Shown: positions 10,988 to 23,879, counted from the stretch's first letter. The stretch is 64,000 nucleotides of DNA from Artemia franciscana (GCF_032884065.1 NW_027062693.1:1537631-1601630), one strand, 5' to 3'. Made by a program: numbers and translations. Notes: a model not told the origin generated them from the sequence alone.

Positions 10988-12697
10988 ATTAAATAAAAAA
11001 AAAGTTTTTTTTAACTGAAAGTAAGGAGCGACATTAAAACTTAAAACGAACAGAAATTACTTCGTATATGAAAGAGGCTGCTTTCTCATCAACGCCCCGC
11101 TCTTTACGCTAAAGTTTGACTCTGTCTATCAATTCTTCTTTTTAAAACAGTAAAAAACTTTAGCGTAAAGAGCGGGGCGTTGATTAGGAAGCAGCCTCTT
11201 TCATATACGAAGTAATTTCTGTTCGTTTTAAGTTTTAATGTCGCTCCTAACTTTCAGTTAAAAAAACTTTTTTTTTATTTAATTTCTGAACGTTTTTAAA
11301 TCAATGCATGTTTTGATTTTGGCTCTCCGCAGAGGAATAATTAAAACGAAATTTGCATTTATTTTTTTTTTTGGCTAAATGGCTTTCTCATAATTTTGAT
11401 CGAATGATTTTGAGAAAAAAAGAGCGGGGGAGGAAGCCTAGCTGCTTCCTCCGATTTTTTGGTTAATTAAAAAGGCAACTAGAACTTTTAATTTTTTCGA
11501 ATATTTTTATTAGTAAGAGATTTACGTAACTTATAAATTAGCTTACGTAAAGAACTATTGTATTCTCATATTTTTATTACATATCTGAGGGAGTTCGCCC
11601 CCTTGTCAGATCCTCGCTCTTTACACTAAAGCTTAAATTTTGTCCCAATTCATTAAGAATGACCCCAGAATCACAAAACCCGTAGAATAAATAGTTGAAA
11701 TTACTAAAAATACTTTAATGTAAAGAGCGAGGTATTAGGAGGAGGTGAGCCCCTCAAATGGGTAATAATTTCTGTTTGTTTTAAGTTTTAATGCTGTTCC
11801 TTACTTCCAGCTGAAAGTACTTTTTCATATTTATTTTTTCATTGTGTTTTTAAATAATGCTAGTAAATCCTGCGCTCCCTTCATGGAGATTTTCATCCCC
11901 CATGACAAATTATCGATGGAAAGTTCCCCCAGCATATCCCCCTCTTCTCAACCCCTCCCCCAACCAAAAAAATCCTCCTGAAAACGCCTGTACACTTCCC
12001 AATAACCATTACTATATGTAAGCATTGGTCTAAGTTTGTAACTTGTTGCCCCTCCCATGGGGACTGTGGGGGAGTAAGTCGTCCCTAAAGACATAGTTAT
12101 AAGGTTTTTCGACTACGCTGAATAAAATGGCTATCTCAGAATTTTGATCCGTTGACTTTGGTAAAATAATTAGCGTGGGAGGGGGCCTAGGTGCCCTCCA
12201 ATTTTTTTGGTCACTTAAAAAGGGCACTAGAACTTTTCATTTCCGTTAGAATGAGCCCTCTTGCAACATTCTAGGACAACTGGGTCGATACGATCACCCC
12301 TGGGAAAAAGAAAAAAAAAAAAAAAAAAAAAACAAATAAACACGCATCCGTGATCTGCCTTCTGGCAAAAAATACAAAATTCCACATTTTTGTAGATAGG
12401 AGCTTGAAACTTCTACAGCAGGGTTCTCTGATACGCTGAATCTGATGGTGCGATTTTCGTTAAGATTCTATGACTTCTAGGGGGCGTTTCCCCCTATTTT
12501 CTTAAATAACGCAAATTTTCTCAGGCTCGTAACTTTTGATGGGTAAGACTAAACTTGATGAAACTTATATATTTAAAATCAGCATTAAAATGCGATTCTT
12601 TTGATGTAGGTATTGTAATCAAAATTCCATTTTTTAGAGTTTTGGTTACTATTGAGCCGGGTCGCTCCTTACTACAGTTCGTTACCACGAACTGTTT
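10988..12697 (+). mobile_element. modular inverted-repeat element, copy C
   Basis: Begins within about 40 bases of the end of copy B, in the same orientation. Hairpin 1 is at about 11014-11268 with long, nearly perfect arms. An A-rich tract sits at about 12306-12332. The end palindrome is at about 12675-12694. The head-to-tail arrangement with copy B suggests tandem amplification. Confidence 0.8.
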
Positions 12698-12779
12698 GAC
12701 AGATTTTTTTAGGACCTGGATTTTTTTACATTTTTTTCATGTCTCTAAAATACATTGTATATATTTCTGCTTTGTTTTA

Positions 12780-13056
12780 GACCTCCACAGAGCATGCTTC
12801 ATCATTTTATGGACGTTTTGAAAATCTTGATTAACTCTATGTCATGTTTTGCTATGGGGGACTTTAATTTTGACCTTATAGATCAGTCATCTGTTATTAC
12901 TGACTTCTTTAATATAAGCTTGTCTATGGTTTGCATCCTTGCATAAGTATTCATTCAAGATTTTCAGAGATATCAGCTAAACTTCTAGATAATACCCTAT
13001 CTAATGCTTCTTTTAGTTTTCCCGGGGTCCTAGTCGAAGATGTATGCGACAACTTT
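12780..13056 (+). pseudogene. non-LTR endonuclease fragment
   Basis: The plus strand translates to MGDFNFDLI after an upstream PPQSMLHHF, the same order as the YKPP...MGDFN motifs of the APE endonuclease at 56.7-57.1 kb. The reading continues, with frame breaks, through 'isaklldntls' and 'fpgvlvedvc'. The fragment is sandwiched between modular repeat copies C and D and has no intact start or RT. Confidence 0.75.
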
Positions 13057-14655
13057 TTGGAGTTAACGCCCTGCTCCTTACGCTAAAGTTTTGACTCTTT
13101 CTCTCAACTCTACATTTTAAAACAGTAAAACCTTTAGCATAAAGAGCGGGGCGTTCAGGAGGGAACAGCCCCTTTCATATACGGAGTAATTTCTGTTCGT
13201 TTTAAGTTTTAATGTCGTTCATTACTTTCAGTTAAAAAAACTAGTTTTTTTATTTAATTTCTGAACGTTTTTGAATTAATGCATGTTTTGATTTTGGCTC
13301 TTCGCACATGAATGTTTAAAACGAAATTTGAACATTAATTTATTTTTGGCTAAATAATTTTCTCATAGTTTTGATCGGACAATTTTGATAAAAAAAAGAG
13401 CGGGAGAGTAGGCCTGGTTACCCTCCAATTTTTTGGTTACTTAAAAAGGCAACTAGAACTTTTAATTTCACGAACGTATTTACTAATAATAGTATACGTA
13501 ATTCACGAAATAAATTACGTAACGAACTTCTAAATTTGTATGTTTTTATTACGCATATGAGGGGGTTCGCCCTTTCGTCAATACCTCGCTCTTTAAACTA
13601 AAGCCTAAATTTTGTCCCAATTCCTTAAGCATGACCCTTGAATCACAAAGGCCGTAGAATAAATAGCTGAAATTAGTAAAATTACCTTTGCGTAAAGAGC
13701 AAGGTATGAGGAGGAGGTGAACCACTCATATGCGTAATAATTTCTGTTGGTTTTAAGTTTTAATGCTATTCCTTACTTTCAGTTGAAAAAACTTTTTCAT
13801 ATTTATTTTTTCGTAGCTCTTTAAAAAGATGCTAAAAAATCCTGCGCCCCCTTCATAGAAATTTTCTTCCCCCCTTAAGAATTCCTCCAAAGAAATTTCA
13901 CCCCGCATAAGCCCTTACCCTCAACCCCTCCCCCAACCAAAAAAGTCCCCCTTACAGTGTCTGTACACTTACACTTCCAAATAACCATTACTCTGCTTAA
14001 ACACTGGTCAAAGTTTGTAACTTGCAGCCCCTCCCACGGGGACTGTGGGGGAGTAAGCCATCCCCAAAAACATAGTTTTTTGGTTTTTTGACTATGTTGA
14101 ATAAAATGGCCATCTCAGAATTTGTATTTGGTGACTTTGAGAAAACAATTAGCGTGGGAGGGGGCCTTGGTGCCCTCTAATTTTTTAGTCATTTAAAAAT
14201 GGCACTAGAGCTTTTAATTTCCATTAGAATGAGCCCTCTCACGACATTCTAGGACCACTGTGTCGATATGATCACCCCTGAAAAAAAAACAAATAAACAC
14301 GCATCCGTGATCTGTCTTGTGACAAAAATACAAAATTCCACATTTTTCTAGATAGGAGCTTGAAACCTCTACATCATTGTTCTCGAATACGCTGAATCTG
14401 ATGATGTGATTTTCGTTAAGATTCTATGACTTTTAAGGGGGTTTTCCCCCCTATTTTGTAAAATTAGGCAAATACTCTCAGGCTCGTAACTTTTGATGGG
14501 TAGGTTTAAACTTGATGAAAATTATATATTTAAAATCAGCATTAAAATGCAATTCTTTTGAGGGAACTATTGGTATCAAAATTCCTTCTTTTAGAGTTTC
14601 GGTTACTATTGAGCTAGGTCGCTGCTTACTACAGTTCGTTACCACGAACTGTTCG
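13057..14655 (+). mobile_element. modular inverted-repeat element, copy D (5' truncated)
   Basis: Starts inside hairpin 1 (at 'ttaacgccctgctc'), directly after the endonuclease fragment. It then follows the family order with hairpin 2 at about 13560-13725, ending in the palindrome at about 14632-14652. More diverged from copies B and C than they are from each other. Confidence 0.75.
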
Positions 14656-14659
14656 ATAT

Positions 14660-15240
14660 TGGGCAAGCAATTTCACATTCTTGAAGTAATACATGTATGG
14701 TGTAATAAGGCAAATACGAAAATAGATCTTAGCAGTTCTATATCCTCCTACGCATGACCTATCAGAATAATTTATTGGCCATGTCAGCATGTCAAGAATG
14801 AATCTCGTAACCAAATGAGCTAAATATGGTAAAGGTCCAAATTAGTTCCTCCTGTAGTGTAAGGTACAGAAGTGTGAAGAGGTACTACCCGTAGAATGAG
14901 GATGTACAGTTAGAAGTGATTTGTTTATATCCTACTTCTATTGGACATCATCTGAGCCTCTTTCGATCAGCATTCTTTGTCGACAGTCCCCCTGGTATTT
15001 AACAACTAATTTATTACTGTATATTGTTCAGTCTATTGGACTCTGAATTTTGTAGTTCTTTGGGTGCCAAAGGCAATACTCCTTTAAGAGTTGAGCCTTA
15101 ACCCAGTTTGGGTGGCCGTGATCCACCTTTAAATAGAAAATTAAATAAAATGAACCTCAAAGTCAGTCAGTATTGGCATATAAAAATAACTAAATTTACA
15201 AGTAATTGTAATATTTTTTAAATAATTAACTTTTTGTTAC
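14660..15240. other. low-repeat stretch without a recognised gene
   Basis: The sequence after copy D does not match the dispersed families in this window. No long ORF or coding motif was seen. It could be intron or intergenic DNA upstream of the possible exon at 15248. Confidence 0.4.
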
Positions 15241-15247
15241 TTTGTAG

Positions 15248-15364
15248 ACTCAACAGTCACAAGGCAAAATTGAAGACGGAAGATCTGAAAGATCAACACA
15301 TCCCCTTGATTCTGGATTAAAAGATTTTTTAAGATCATCAATTTCGAACATGAGCGAAGTTTGA
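15248..15364 (+). CDS. possible terminal coding exon of an unknown host gene
   Basis: A pyrimidine-rich run and TTTGTAG acceptor precede 38 open codons ending in TGA. The translation begins TQQSQGKIEDG and includes THPLDSGLKDF, ending SNMSEV. The composition is hydrophilic and protein-like, unlike the poly-F/poly-K frames seen elsewhere, and the local sequence is not repetitive. No domain is recognisable and no upstream exon was found in the window. It may be a chance open frame. Confidence 0.25.
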   Translation, partial: TQQSQGKIEDGRSERSTHPLDSGLKDFLRSSISNMSEV

Positions 15365-16380
15365 TCTTGACAGTATGCCATAATTGCCCAAACAAAGACT
15401 ATTAACGGATCTCTTGAGGTCACTGCTAACTTTCACCAGCATCTGAAGGTATTTGTATGGTGAAGAAACTAAATAATGATAGCCTTATGAATTATAGGAC
15501 ACATCGGGCTTCAGAAAATAGGCTTTTGTTTGGCAACTATTATTTAAATACCATGATTTTTCAACAGCCTTAACTATCCAGTAATTATGCACAACTGCAT
15601 TTAAACTTCAGAAGTACAGTTACTGACAGTTAGACAGAATCCAGAAAGATATGAATTTTGGTTTGGCTTTGAAGCTCAGTCACACCAGGGACAAAGCAGA
15701 TAGTTACTTGTATTAGTTCGAGTATTTTCAGCTTATTGCAGTCTTCGGGAAGAGAATATATAAATTGCTGTAGTTAGCTGCCTGTTATGTTGACAAACAA
15801 ACTTTGGGTTAGGATTCCTATCAAAATCTAGGGTATTTTCTTTTTTCTCCAAGGCAGTTGTGAAAATTGCTGTGGGGCAGAGAAGCAGTTGTCCCCTACC
15901 CCTTGATGCACAATTTTTATCTTTAAGTTTTATCTTCTGTAAAATAATTGCTTAAAAGAAGTGTACAAGGAATATTACACATTTTAATAACATTTTTCTG
16001 CAGTTTCCACCGCCTCAGAGCAGAAAAATAATGTTTAGAGATTGTTCACTCGCCTTTTAAATAAAAATTTTTGCCACTTTAAATCATTTTTTTAAAATAT
16101 AATATAATCAGCATGTTTTTTTAGACAAGAATGTAATTTTAATTGTAACCAAGCCCCTCCCCCTCCCTGGAATCCTTGATCTGCCACTGTATCTATTCTG
16201 TCGATATTTAAAAATAAAACTTTTAGGTTGAAAATCTGCACAATTTTCTGCCGTAAGATACCTGTATTTAAACAATGAGCAAATTACATAGATTTCAATC
16301 TTTGCTCTGGTGCTGTGGGGGGCCATGATATACCAAGAGATATAGTGAATATAACGCTTGACTGGTTCGCACAAAATTGC
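15365..16380. other. low-repeat stretch without a recognised gene
   Basis: Unique-looking sequence between the possible exon and the 3' tail of the non-LTR element. No ORF with recognisable protein features was seen. Confidence 0.4.
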
Positions 16381-16390
16381 AATTTAAAAA

Positions 16391-18830
16391 TTTCAATTCA
16401 ATTCAATTCGTTTATTAACAAAACAAACAAATCACACACTATAAACTAACTACACCCTAAGAGAGCACTGCCCGTAACGGGTGACAGTATTCATTCAATC
16501 ATCAAGAATAGAAATATAAGTTAAGAAGAGAAAAGAAGAAGAAGGGAAAAAGAAAAAAACGTAAATTAATAAAACAAAACATAGAGAACTATCGGTAAAA
16601 GAACTTAGGATCTAATTCAATGTTTTCCATTAAGAAGCTTTTAATCTTACTTTTTAACTCTGGTAGGCTATTAGCATTTCTCAAAGTATTTGGCAAATAA
16701 TTCCATATTTTCGGTCCGGTAAATTTAATTGAAAAACCAGATGACGTGAGATGTCTCGTTTCTGTAACGAGTTGTGATGCATGCTGAGTATCATGTTGGT
16801 GAATTTCATCATTCCTTCGAAAAACTGACATAAACGACTCAGGTGGGGTATTTGAGCTTACTTTATATAAAGTTTCGGCAATCTTTTTTTCTCGACGTCG
16901 AGCCACATTTTATATCTTAAGTCTTATTAAAAACACCTTCACACTCTGACGAGGCTCAAGCTTGCAAATTGCACGTATAGCTTTATTCTGAAGAATTTGA
17001 ACTTGCTTCCATCCTGACTTATAATTTGAAGCCCAAATGCTTATTTCATATAAAAGATATGAGTGGAATAGACTAAAATATAGGATCAGTAATATTTTAT
17101 GGGGAAAAATAGATTTCAGTCTATGGAGAATACCAACAGCTCTTGACAGCTTCATACAAGGAAATTTAATGTGGATTGCCCAATCCAGCTCTTCATCAAT
17201 TATTATACCTAAATATTTAATGTGGTCAACTCTTTCAATTTTTTCGTGGTCTGCCGTATTTATCTTGCTATCGTCATCTGGGTCATTTCCATGTTTAAAA
17301 ATGATATACTTCGTCTTTTTTGTATTAAGGGAAAGCAACTGCTCTTCAAAGAATTTGGTTGCTGCCTGGAGGCAAACTTAAGCGTTTGTAATTAGTTGCT
17401 CACGGTTTTTATGTGCTAGAAATAGTACTGTGTCGTCCGCAAAATGTATTATATATGCAAAGGGGATATCAGCCGAAAGTTCATTCACATAAATTAAAAA
17501 AAGTAATGGTCCAATAACTGAACCCAGGGGCACCCCACAAGTTACATCGAATGAATCTGATAAGATACCATTAGCAAGTATTTTATAACGTCTATTTGTT
17601 AAATATGACCGAATGCATTCAAGAACCGTCGACTTTATCCCATATCCCTCTAATGTTTCAAGAAGGATGTCAAAATCGACACAATCAAAAGCTTTTGTTA
17701 AATCTAGAAAAATCGCCAGAGAATATAAGCCATATTCTTGCGCCGATTTTATATTCATTATAAGATCCGTAATTGCGAGTTCAGTGGATCTGTTTTTCCA
17801 AAATCCATATTGTTTATGAGAAAGAATTTTATTTGCTTCAAAGTATTCATATAGTCTTTTTGCAGCAAGCTTTTCATATATTTTCGAAAAAATTGGAAGT
17901 AAGCTAATTGGTCGATAGTTATCAATTACTGTTGGATCTCCTCCTTTAAAAAGTGGAATTAATTTGGATTCTTTTAGTTTAGTAGGGAAAATACCTTCGT
18001 CAAGGCCTCTGTTTATAAGGACTGTAAGAGGCTCAATGATTGCTGGTTGTACTTTTCGTATTAGTTGCAAAGAAAGCCCATCTAGGCCCGTTGACCTCGT
18101 CCCTTTAATTTCACGAATGCATTTTTTTACTTCATCACATGTAACAGACGGAAATTTTTGCATTTCTGCCATTGTCTCTTATTTCTTTAGTTTTGGAGGT
18201 GTTACCTGTGTCATTAGTTTTCTTTTTGATTTTGCATTCGACAGTTTATCTTTTATTTTTTGTCCCACATATACAAAAAATGAACCAAGAAGACTTGAAA
18301 TTTCTTCTGGTGATTTTATTGATTCTTTTTCACTTACTAGTTCTTTTATACGATGTATTTTTCTGATTTATTTGGATCAATGACCGAATTAATTATTTGC
18401 CAGGTTTTTCTGGGGTTCCCATTTGCATTTTTAAAACTCTTTTGAAAATATATTTGCTTTGCATTTCTTTTCAGCTGGTTTAACTTATTTCTATATTCTT
18501 TAAGCTGGTGAAAATTCTCTTCAGATGGATCATTTCAATATTGTTTATAAAGAGTTTTGCGGTTGTTAACAGAAACGAGAAGTCCCCGTGTCATCCATGG
18601 TTTTCTGGGCAAATGCTTACGCTTTGGTTCCTTGAACTCAGGACAGTGGTAATTATAACTGCTGGTAATTAAGTCAATAAATGTCGAATACGCTGAATTT
18701 GAATCAACATGGGCTTGAAAAAAATTTTCCCACTGAATACAATTTAAGCTTAGTACCAGATCTGCAATATTTTTGTCTGATTCATCTCGCCGATTAAGCC
18801 TTTAATTCGGTTCTGACTTTATCTTGCTTT
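16391..18830 (-). mobile_element. 5'-truncated non-LTR retrotransposon (second lineage)
   Basis: The minus strand contains, in order, the endonuclease-RT linker (about 18800-18200, including PRKPWMTRGL and NPRKTWQIIN), the RT, the C-terminal region and a 3' UTR. It ends in a pentamer run of the ATTGA type (about 16394-16412). Such short 3' tandem repeats are usual for CR1/Jockey-like elements without poly-A tails. Endonuclease and ORF1 are missing, as expected from incomplete reverse transcription. Confidence 0.75.
16589..18172 (-). pseudogene. non-LTR reverse transcriptase, frameshifted
   Basis: The 264-residue frame 18172-17378 contains RT motifs in order: TGLDGLS, LKESKLIPLFKGGDP, NYRPISLLP, QYGFWKNRST, AIFLDLTKAFDCVD, CGVPLGSVIGPLLFLIYVNE and the catalytic FADDTV. 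Frame changes at about 17378 and 16910 separate it from the thumb region (17338-16910, with IKYLGIIIDEELDW) and the C-terminal piece (16906-16589, with TGPKIWNYLP). The motif box has GVPLGS in place of the usual GVPQGS. It differs clearly from the elements at 6.5, 24 and 54 kb, so it is a separate lineage. Catalytic aspartates are present, but the frameshifts make it inactive. Confidence 0.85.
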
Positions 18831-19084
18831 TATCCGTCACTACATCAGTGAAAGTAACAAAATGATTTGATGTTTCAAATAATAGCACTTCAAATAATAG
18901 CACAAATATTTTTGATCAGTGTTGAGGAGAAAGGGCACCTAAAAAAAGGTAATATTGGTTGCCCTCCACGCACTGTTCAATATCCCTTCAAATACTTTGA
19001 AGTTCAAATACGTTGAAGTTATGCCTTTTTGAGATCCAGGATCAAACATGCCCTCTTTTCAGAGGCAACGCTATAGTGTTGCTA

Positions 19085-20180
19085 TAGTAAAGGCCATAAA
19101 GCTTCAACGTTTATTTTTTTTTCCAAGGGTACTTCACATGGAAGGGGTGATCGTATAAAACTCAGAGGGGCTCACCTGATAGAACATTGGGAGTTCTAGT
19201 GCCCTTTTTCAGAGTCAAAAGTGATCAGAGGGCAATTAGCCACCCCCGCACCTTTTCTTCTTCAAATGCATTTGACAAAAACTTTGAGATAGCCATTTTT
19301 TTTTTAAAAAAGTTCAAAGATCAAATAACAAAAACTCCAACGTCGGCACAACCCGCCAAAACCCAAAGGAAGGCGTTGTAGATTATGTCCTGGTGCATAT
19401 ATAGATATTGTTGAAGAGCGCTCGTATAATGTTGAAGAGCGCTCATTTGATAGGACATTGTAATTTCTAGCTTACTTTTCAAGAGTCAATAGAGATCAGA
19501 GGGAAACTAGCCCCCTCATACCCTTTTCCCCAAACCATTCAATAAAAAGTCTTAGATTGCCATTTTAATAAAAATATTTTAAAGATCAGATAACAAAACT
19601 CTAAGATCGACTCAGTGACCCAGAGCTAGGAGCAGGTGTTGTAAGTTATGCCCTTGTGGACATACAGGGTTCTTATGGAAGAGGTACTCGTATAAGCTTC
19701 ACAGGGGGCTCATTCGATAGCAAATTGAAAGTTCTAGTTCACTTTTAAGAGTCAAAAGGTGCCGGAGGGTAATTAGCCTCCCCACGCCCATTAATCCCCA
19801 AACCGAATCGATATAAAAATTTGAAATATCAATTTTGTTAAAATGAGCTCAAAAATCAGATAACAAACATTCTAGGTTTGACATTAACCTCTAGTGCGTG
19901 GGGAAAAGCGTTTTAAGTTATGTCCTGGGTATATATGGTTCTTATGGAAGAGCTACTCGTCTAAACTCCAGAGGGGGTTCATTTCATAAGAAATTCAAAG
20001 TTCTAGTTCACTTTTCATTAGTAGAATAGATCGTAGAGTCAAAATTCCCCCCCCCCCCACCTTCACTCCCCTTTCTTCAAACTCATCCAATAAATATTTA
20101 GAGCCATTTTGTCAAAAATAGTCCAAAGATAAAAAAATTCAAAGATCAACACAACCCCCCAATGCCATGGGAATACGTTG
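19085..20180 (+). repeat. tandem array of ~250-bp units, plus orientation
   Basis: About four units, each running from 'ggggctcatttgatag', through 'agagtcaaaagtgatcagagggcaa' type sequence and 'aactagcc', to 'gatcagataacaaaac' and 'gttgtaagttatg'. Unit starts fall near 19170, 19440, 19700 and 19970. The reverse complement of the same unit builds the larger arrays at 41-45 kb and 60.8-61.8 kb. Confidence 0.75.
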
Positions 20181-21890
20181 TAAGTTATTTAAAGAAGTAT
20201 TTCTTAGTATAATATTTGTTTCTTACTAGTTGAGCTCTGGTGAAACTTGCAGAATCATTTATTCTGACTCTTTGCTTTTACTTTAGAGTGTAAGAAGTCA
20301 TTTAAGCTAAAAGTAGTACTTGCTGTGATATTTCCTGTAAGTATCATGTAAGTATTTCATGTAAGTATAAGTCCTTATGTAAATTCTGAATTTATTTCAC
20401 TTTAAAGTCTCTGAATTTGTAAAAAGGATTTCACAGAAGCAAGGCATACTCCCAAGTTATCAGTTGATCGTATGGCTCGCATTAAATAGTGTGAACCTTT
20501 GATCTAACAGTGCAGCTGAACAGGGCTTGGAGATTTGGATTGTATATAATCGCCCAAATCAAATGGGATGTCAAAAATATGGTGTTAATTATTCCAAAAA
20601 ACTTTGTCTATGAAGAAAAATTTCAAATACTTGATAAAGGAATAAAGCTCAAATTTGTACATATAAATATTAATAAAGTACTAATATAAATTACATTTTG
20701 AATAAACACAAGAAGGAAACAAAGTTTGCTTTCTATGTCCGGTTACAAAAGGTTATCCATTCTTAGCCATCAGTTTTTTTAATCCAACGATTTTTTACCT
20801 TTCGAATCTATTTAATCACTACAATATTTATTCTTTATGCGAGTGTTAAACAGGCTGAGCAAGACTTTTAATCTGACAAGTCTTATTAAGCATAAGTCAC
20901 TGTATGAAAAATCTTTTCTGGAGCCGTTTACTTTTAGCCATCAACGGCTTTTAAAATGATTTTACTAATGAACACAGTTTCTGCACTATTTATGTATGAT
21001 AGAAACATTGACTTAGAAAAAATCTGCAATTAAAATATTCAGCAAATTTTCACTCTAACAAATAGATCTAACTACCTTAACAGAGAACTGAGATTAACCT
21101 CTATTTTAGGGCTTAGCAACAGTTATTGCATCACGACTTTACTATTAAAATTATACATATGCAATTCTGAACAATAAAAATTTCATTGTTACTAACTATT
21201 AGTAAAATATATTTATAACTATATATATCCCCTATAACACTAAAAACAACGGCTATATACACTAATTATTCACATTTTTCTAATCTTTGTTTTCCGACTT
21301 TTTCTTCTGTTTTATATTGAAGACATTTTTTTCAGTAATTCCTATCAGCTCACGCTCTGTCAGTTTGTTTATTCAAACTTTTGAACTTTTTAATTGTCTT
21401 CAAATTTCCGGTAACTCAGACGGTTTGATAAAGTATTTGCCTCTCTTCTCTTTTTCTAGCTTTAATGTCCTTATAGGACAAATTATGGAAAAGCTATTAC
21501 ACACGACTAGACTTGTAGCTTACGGCTTTGAAAAGACTCAAAGTTAGCTGTTCGACTTTTAAACTTTTATGATACTACCCATGTACTTGTGTTTGTATTC
21601 TGAGATTTGCTTACCACAGGGTGCATTCGATAGCTCAATAAAATATTTCCAGGTTCTTTTGCCTTACTGCGACTGCTGAAAGAGCTATTTTGAACGTGCA
21701 TAAAACAATCAATTATTTATAGCCACACTCTTTGTTTTGTGGCCACAATCTTCTCGTAGTCTTCGCCCTTAATCTAATGCTGGTATTTCCCCAAGGTTTT
21801 TTGGTTACTTTATTAACACATAAAATTTAAAAAAAAGACTATAAGATTACTCAGACATTTGGGCAAAGACATTTACTAAATTAAAACTGA
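20181..21890. other. AT-rich stretch without a recognised gene
   Basis: Contains short direct repeats such as the doubled 'catgtaagtat' near 20340-20365. The 86-residue frame at 21287-21547 is F- and S-rich with no recognisable domain, and is probably chance or the decayed end of the LTR element that follows. Confidence 0.4.
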
Positions 21891-21899
21891 ATTTTTTCC

Positions 21900-23735
21900 A
21901 TTTTTTCCATTTTTTGTTTTTTTCTAGATTAGTCCCTAGTTTTTATTTCTTCCCTGTAGTGGTGGCAAATTTTTCTTTGTTTCGTTTCTCAATTTGATCT
22001 CAGTTTATTAGCCTCATTAAAGATTAGTAGTCTTTGTGCTTTTTGACCTTTTGCTTTCTGCTTTAGTTAGCGACTTTAGCAACCTAACTTGGCACTGGTG
22101 GCGGTTTCGGTGGAGTTTTCGGTTTTTCAGCCCCTCACCACAGCTTTTCTCTCAAACTCAATGTTTTCAAGTTATGAAACACGTCTATTTCTGTTAAAGA
22201 GTGTGTCTGTTTCATCGGTTGCTAGCCATTTCTTTGTTTTTGGCTTTTGTTCAGCTAACCATATCTATTCTAAAACCACTGGTGACTCTAACGTATGAAA
22301 TTTGGTTAAGTCTTCTGACTCCTCTTAATTTTTCTGCTTCTTTTGGTTCATCTTCTTGTACATTACCATGTTCGTCACAATAAGTGAGTTTCTCTTTTCC
22401 ACACTTTGGACAAATGGCTTTCTTGGAAATTCAGGTTGTGTTGAGAGGATTTTCTTCTCTGCCACTTTCATGACCACTTATAGATGAGCTTTTGACCTTA
22501 TTTATATTATCTTGTTGTGGGTGGAAATATTTTAGCCCAGAGCAAGCCAAATATTTTTTCCACTCTTACAGACTATTTTGGATGTTAAAAAGATCAAAAA
22601 ATGAACATGTTTGTCTTATGTATGTGGGTGCAACCGTGTTTATCATTTCATCCTCTGAGAAAAGAGGTTCTGATTTCCAAGGTTTTGAGAAAAATACTTT
22701 CTTCATTCAGTTATGCTGCACTACGGCTTAAATTTTCTTTTTGGTGTTCTTTAAAACCAATGTTAAATTATTAGGTAGTTGCTTGATAATCTGAAAAAGT
22801 CCATTCTCTTTCGGTTTTAACTTCTTTGCTCCCTCCAGATTTGTTTCTTGTATATATATAAGGTCTCCAACGGTGTATTATCCTGTTCCTACTTTTCTCG
22901 CCATTATTTCTCAGTTAGCTTTCCACTTTCCAAGTTTAGCTAAAATTGATCCATAGGTTTTTTCAAGTGCATAATCATTTCCTGTTCACAGAGCTGTAAG
23001 CTGTAGCACATTCTATCATTTTCTATGGACTTTAATCAAATTTTCGGATCTCTATCATGTTGTAAGAAAATTAGGTTTCTTTAAAAGTTGTGAATATGTT
23101 GTGTATATTGTAAAAACGTCATAAGGTAAATGGTCACAACAGTTTTCCGATTCCTGTTTTGCCTGTATGTGAAGTATATATGCGAGTTCTCGGTGATTGT
23201 CTTCAATTTTTTCATTCGCAAACACAGAGCATATAGATAGGGAAAGCGTACGAAAGATAGGAATTGTAATGATCTACTACTGACAACACACAGTGATCTT
23301 CTTTCTCGGAAACTGGTAAGCCTTCTTCCGACTCCCATATATCGATAGAAATTAATTCATCCACTTTGCAAGGAGTGCAGTATCGTCCTACCTCTGCGCG
23401 CGGCTTTGTTGGTGACTTTTGCTTGGAAAATTCTTCGTATTCTTATATGAAGGATTTTACCTTTTGTAAATTTTAGGAACATAAAATTTCCCTTTTTTCT
23501 TCCGAGCGTTTTCATTTCTCCGAATTGGCAACCGCCTATTACATATGAAATTTGATTATTTCTCCCTCCAGTGAAGTTGGGACAATAGGAATGTTTTTAA
23601 ATTATTTTTCTGTACTCTTGGGGTGCTCTATAATATCTTATAAAAAGATCTTTGTCCTCAGATATATCAAGTGTTCTACATCTTTCAGAAAGTGTTTGAG
23701 GGCTTCTGGCAGCTCTTTTCTGTTTAATTACATAA
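21900..23735 (-). pseudogene. Gypsy-like LTR retrotransposon integrase region, decayed
   Basis: Hand translation of the minus strand gives, from 23735 downward: LPEALKHFLKD; an integrase zinc-binding region with IPIVPTSLEGEIIKF; then RYCTPCKVDELISIDIWE (the end of the HHCC module and the first catalytic Asp). VLSVVDHYNSYLSYAFPI follows, and near 22880-22740 the SH3-like C-terminal domain VGDLIYIQETNLEG...LFQIIKQLPNNLTLVLKN. A tail with CPKCGKEKLTYC follows near 22400. Stops and frameshifts are frequent and the middle of the catalytic core is lost. No LTRs were found. The upstream edge abuts a modular inverted-repeat fragment at about 23740. Confidence 0.75.
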
Positions 23736-23739
23736 GAAA

Positions 23740-23875
23740 ACTAGTTTTTTAACTGAAAGTAAGGAGCGACATTAAAACTTGAAACAAAAAGAAATTACTC
23801 TGTATATGAAATGGGCTGTCCCCTCCGCAATCCCTCGCTCTTTATGCTAAATCTTTTAATTGTTTTAAAAAGCAG
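23740..23875 (+). mobile_element. half of modular element hairpin 1
   Basis: 'aactgaaagtaaggagcgac' plus the 'tatatgaaatgggctg' segment are one arm of hairpin 1 of the family. The other arm is absent, so this is a truncated copy. Confidence 0.65.
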
Positions 23876-23879
23876 AATT

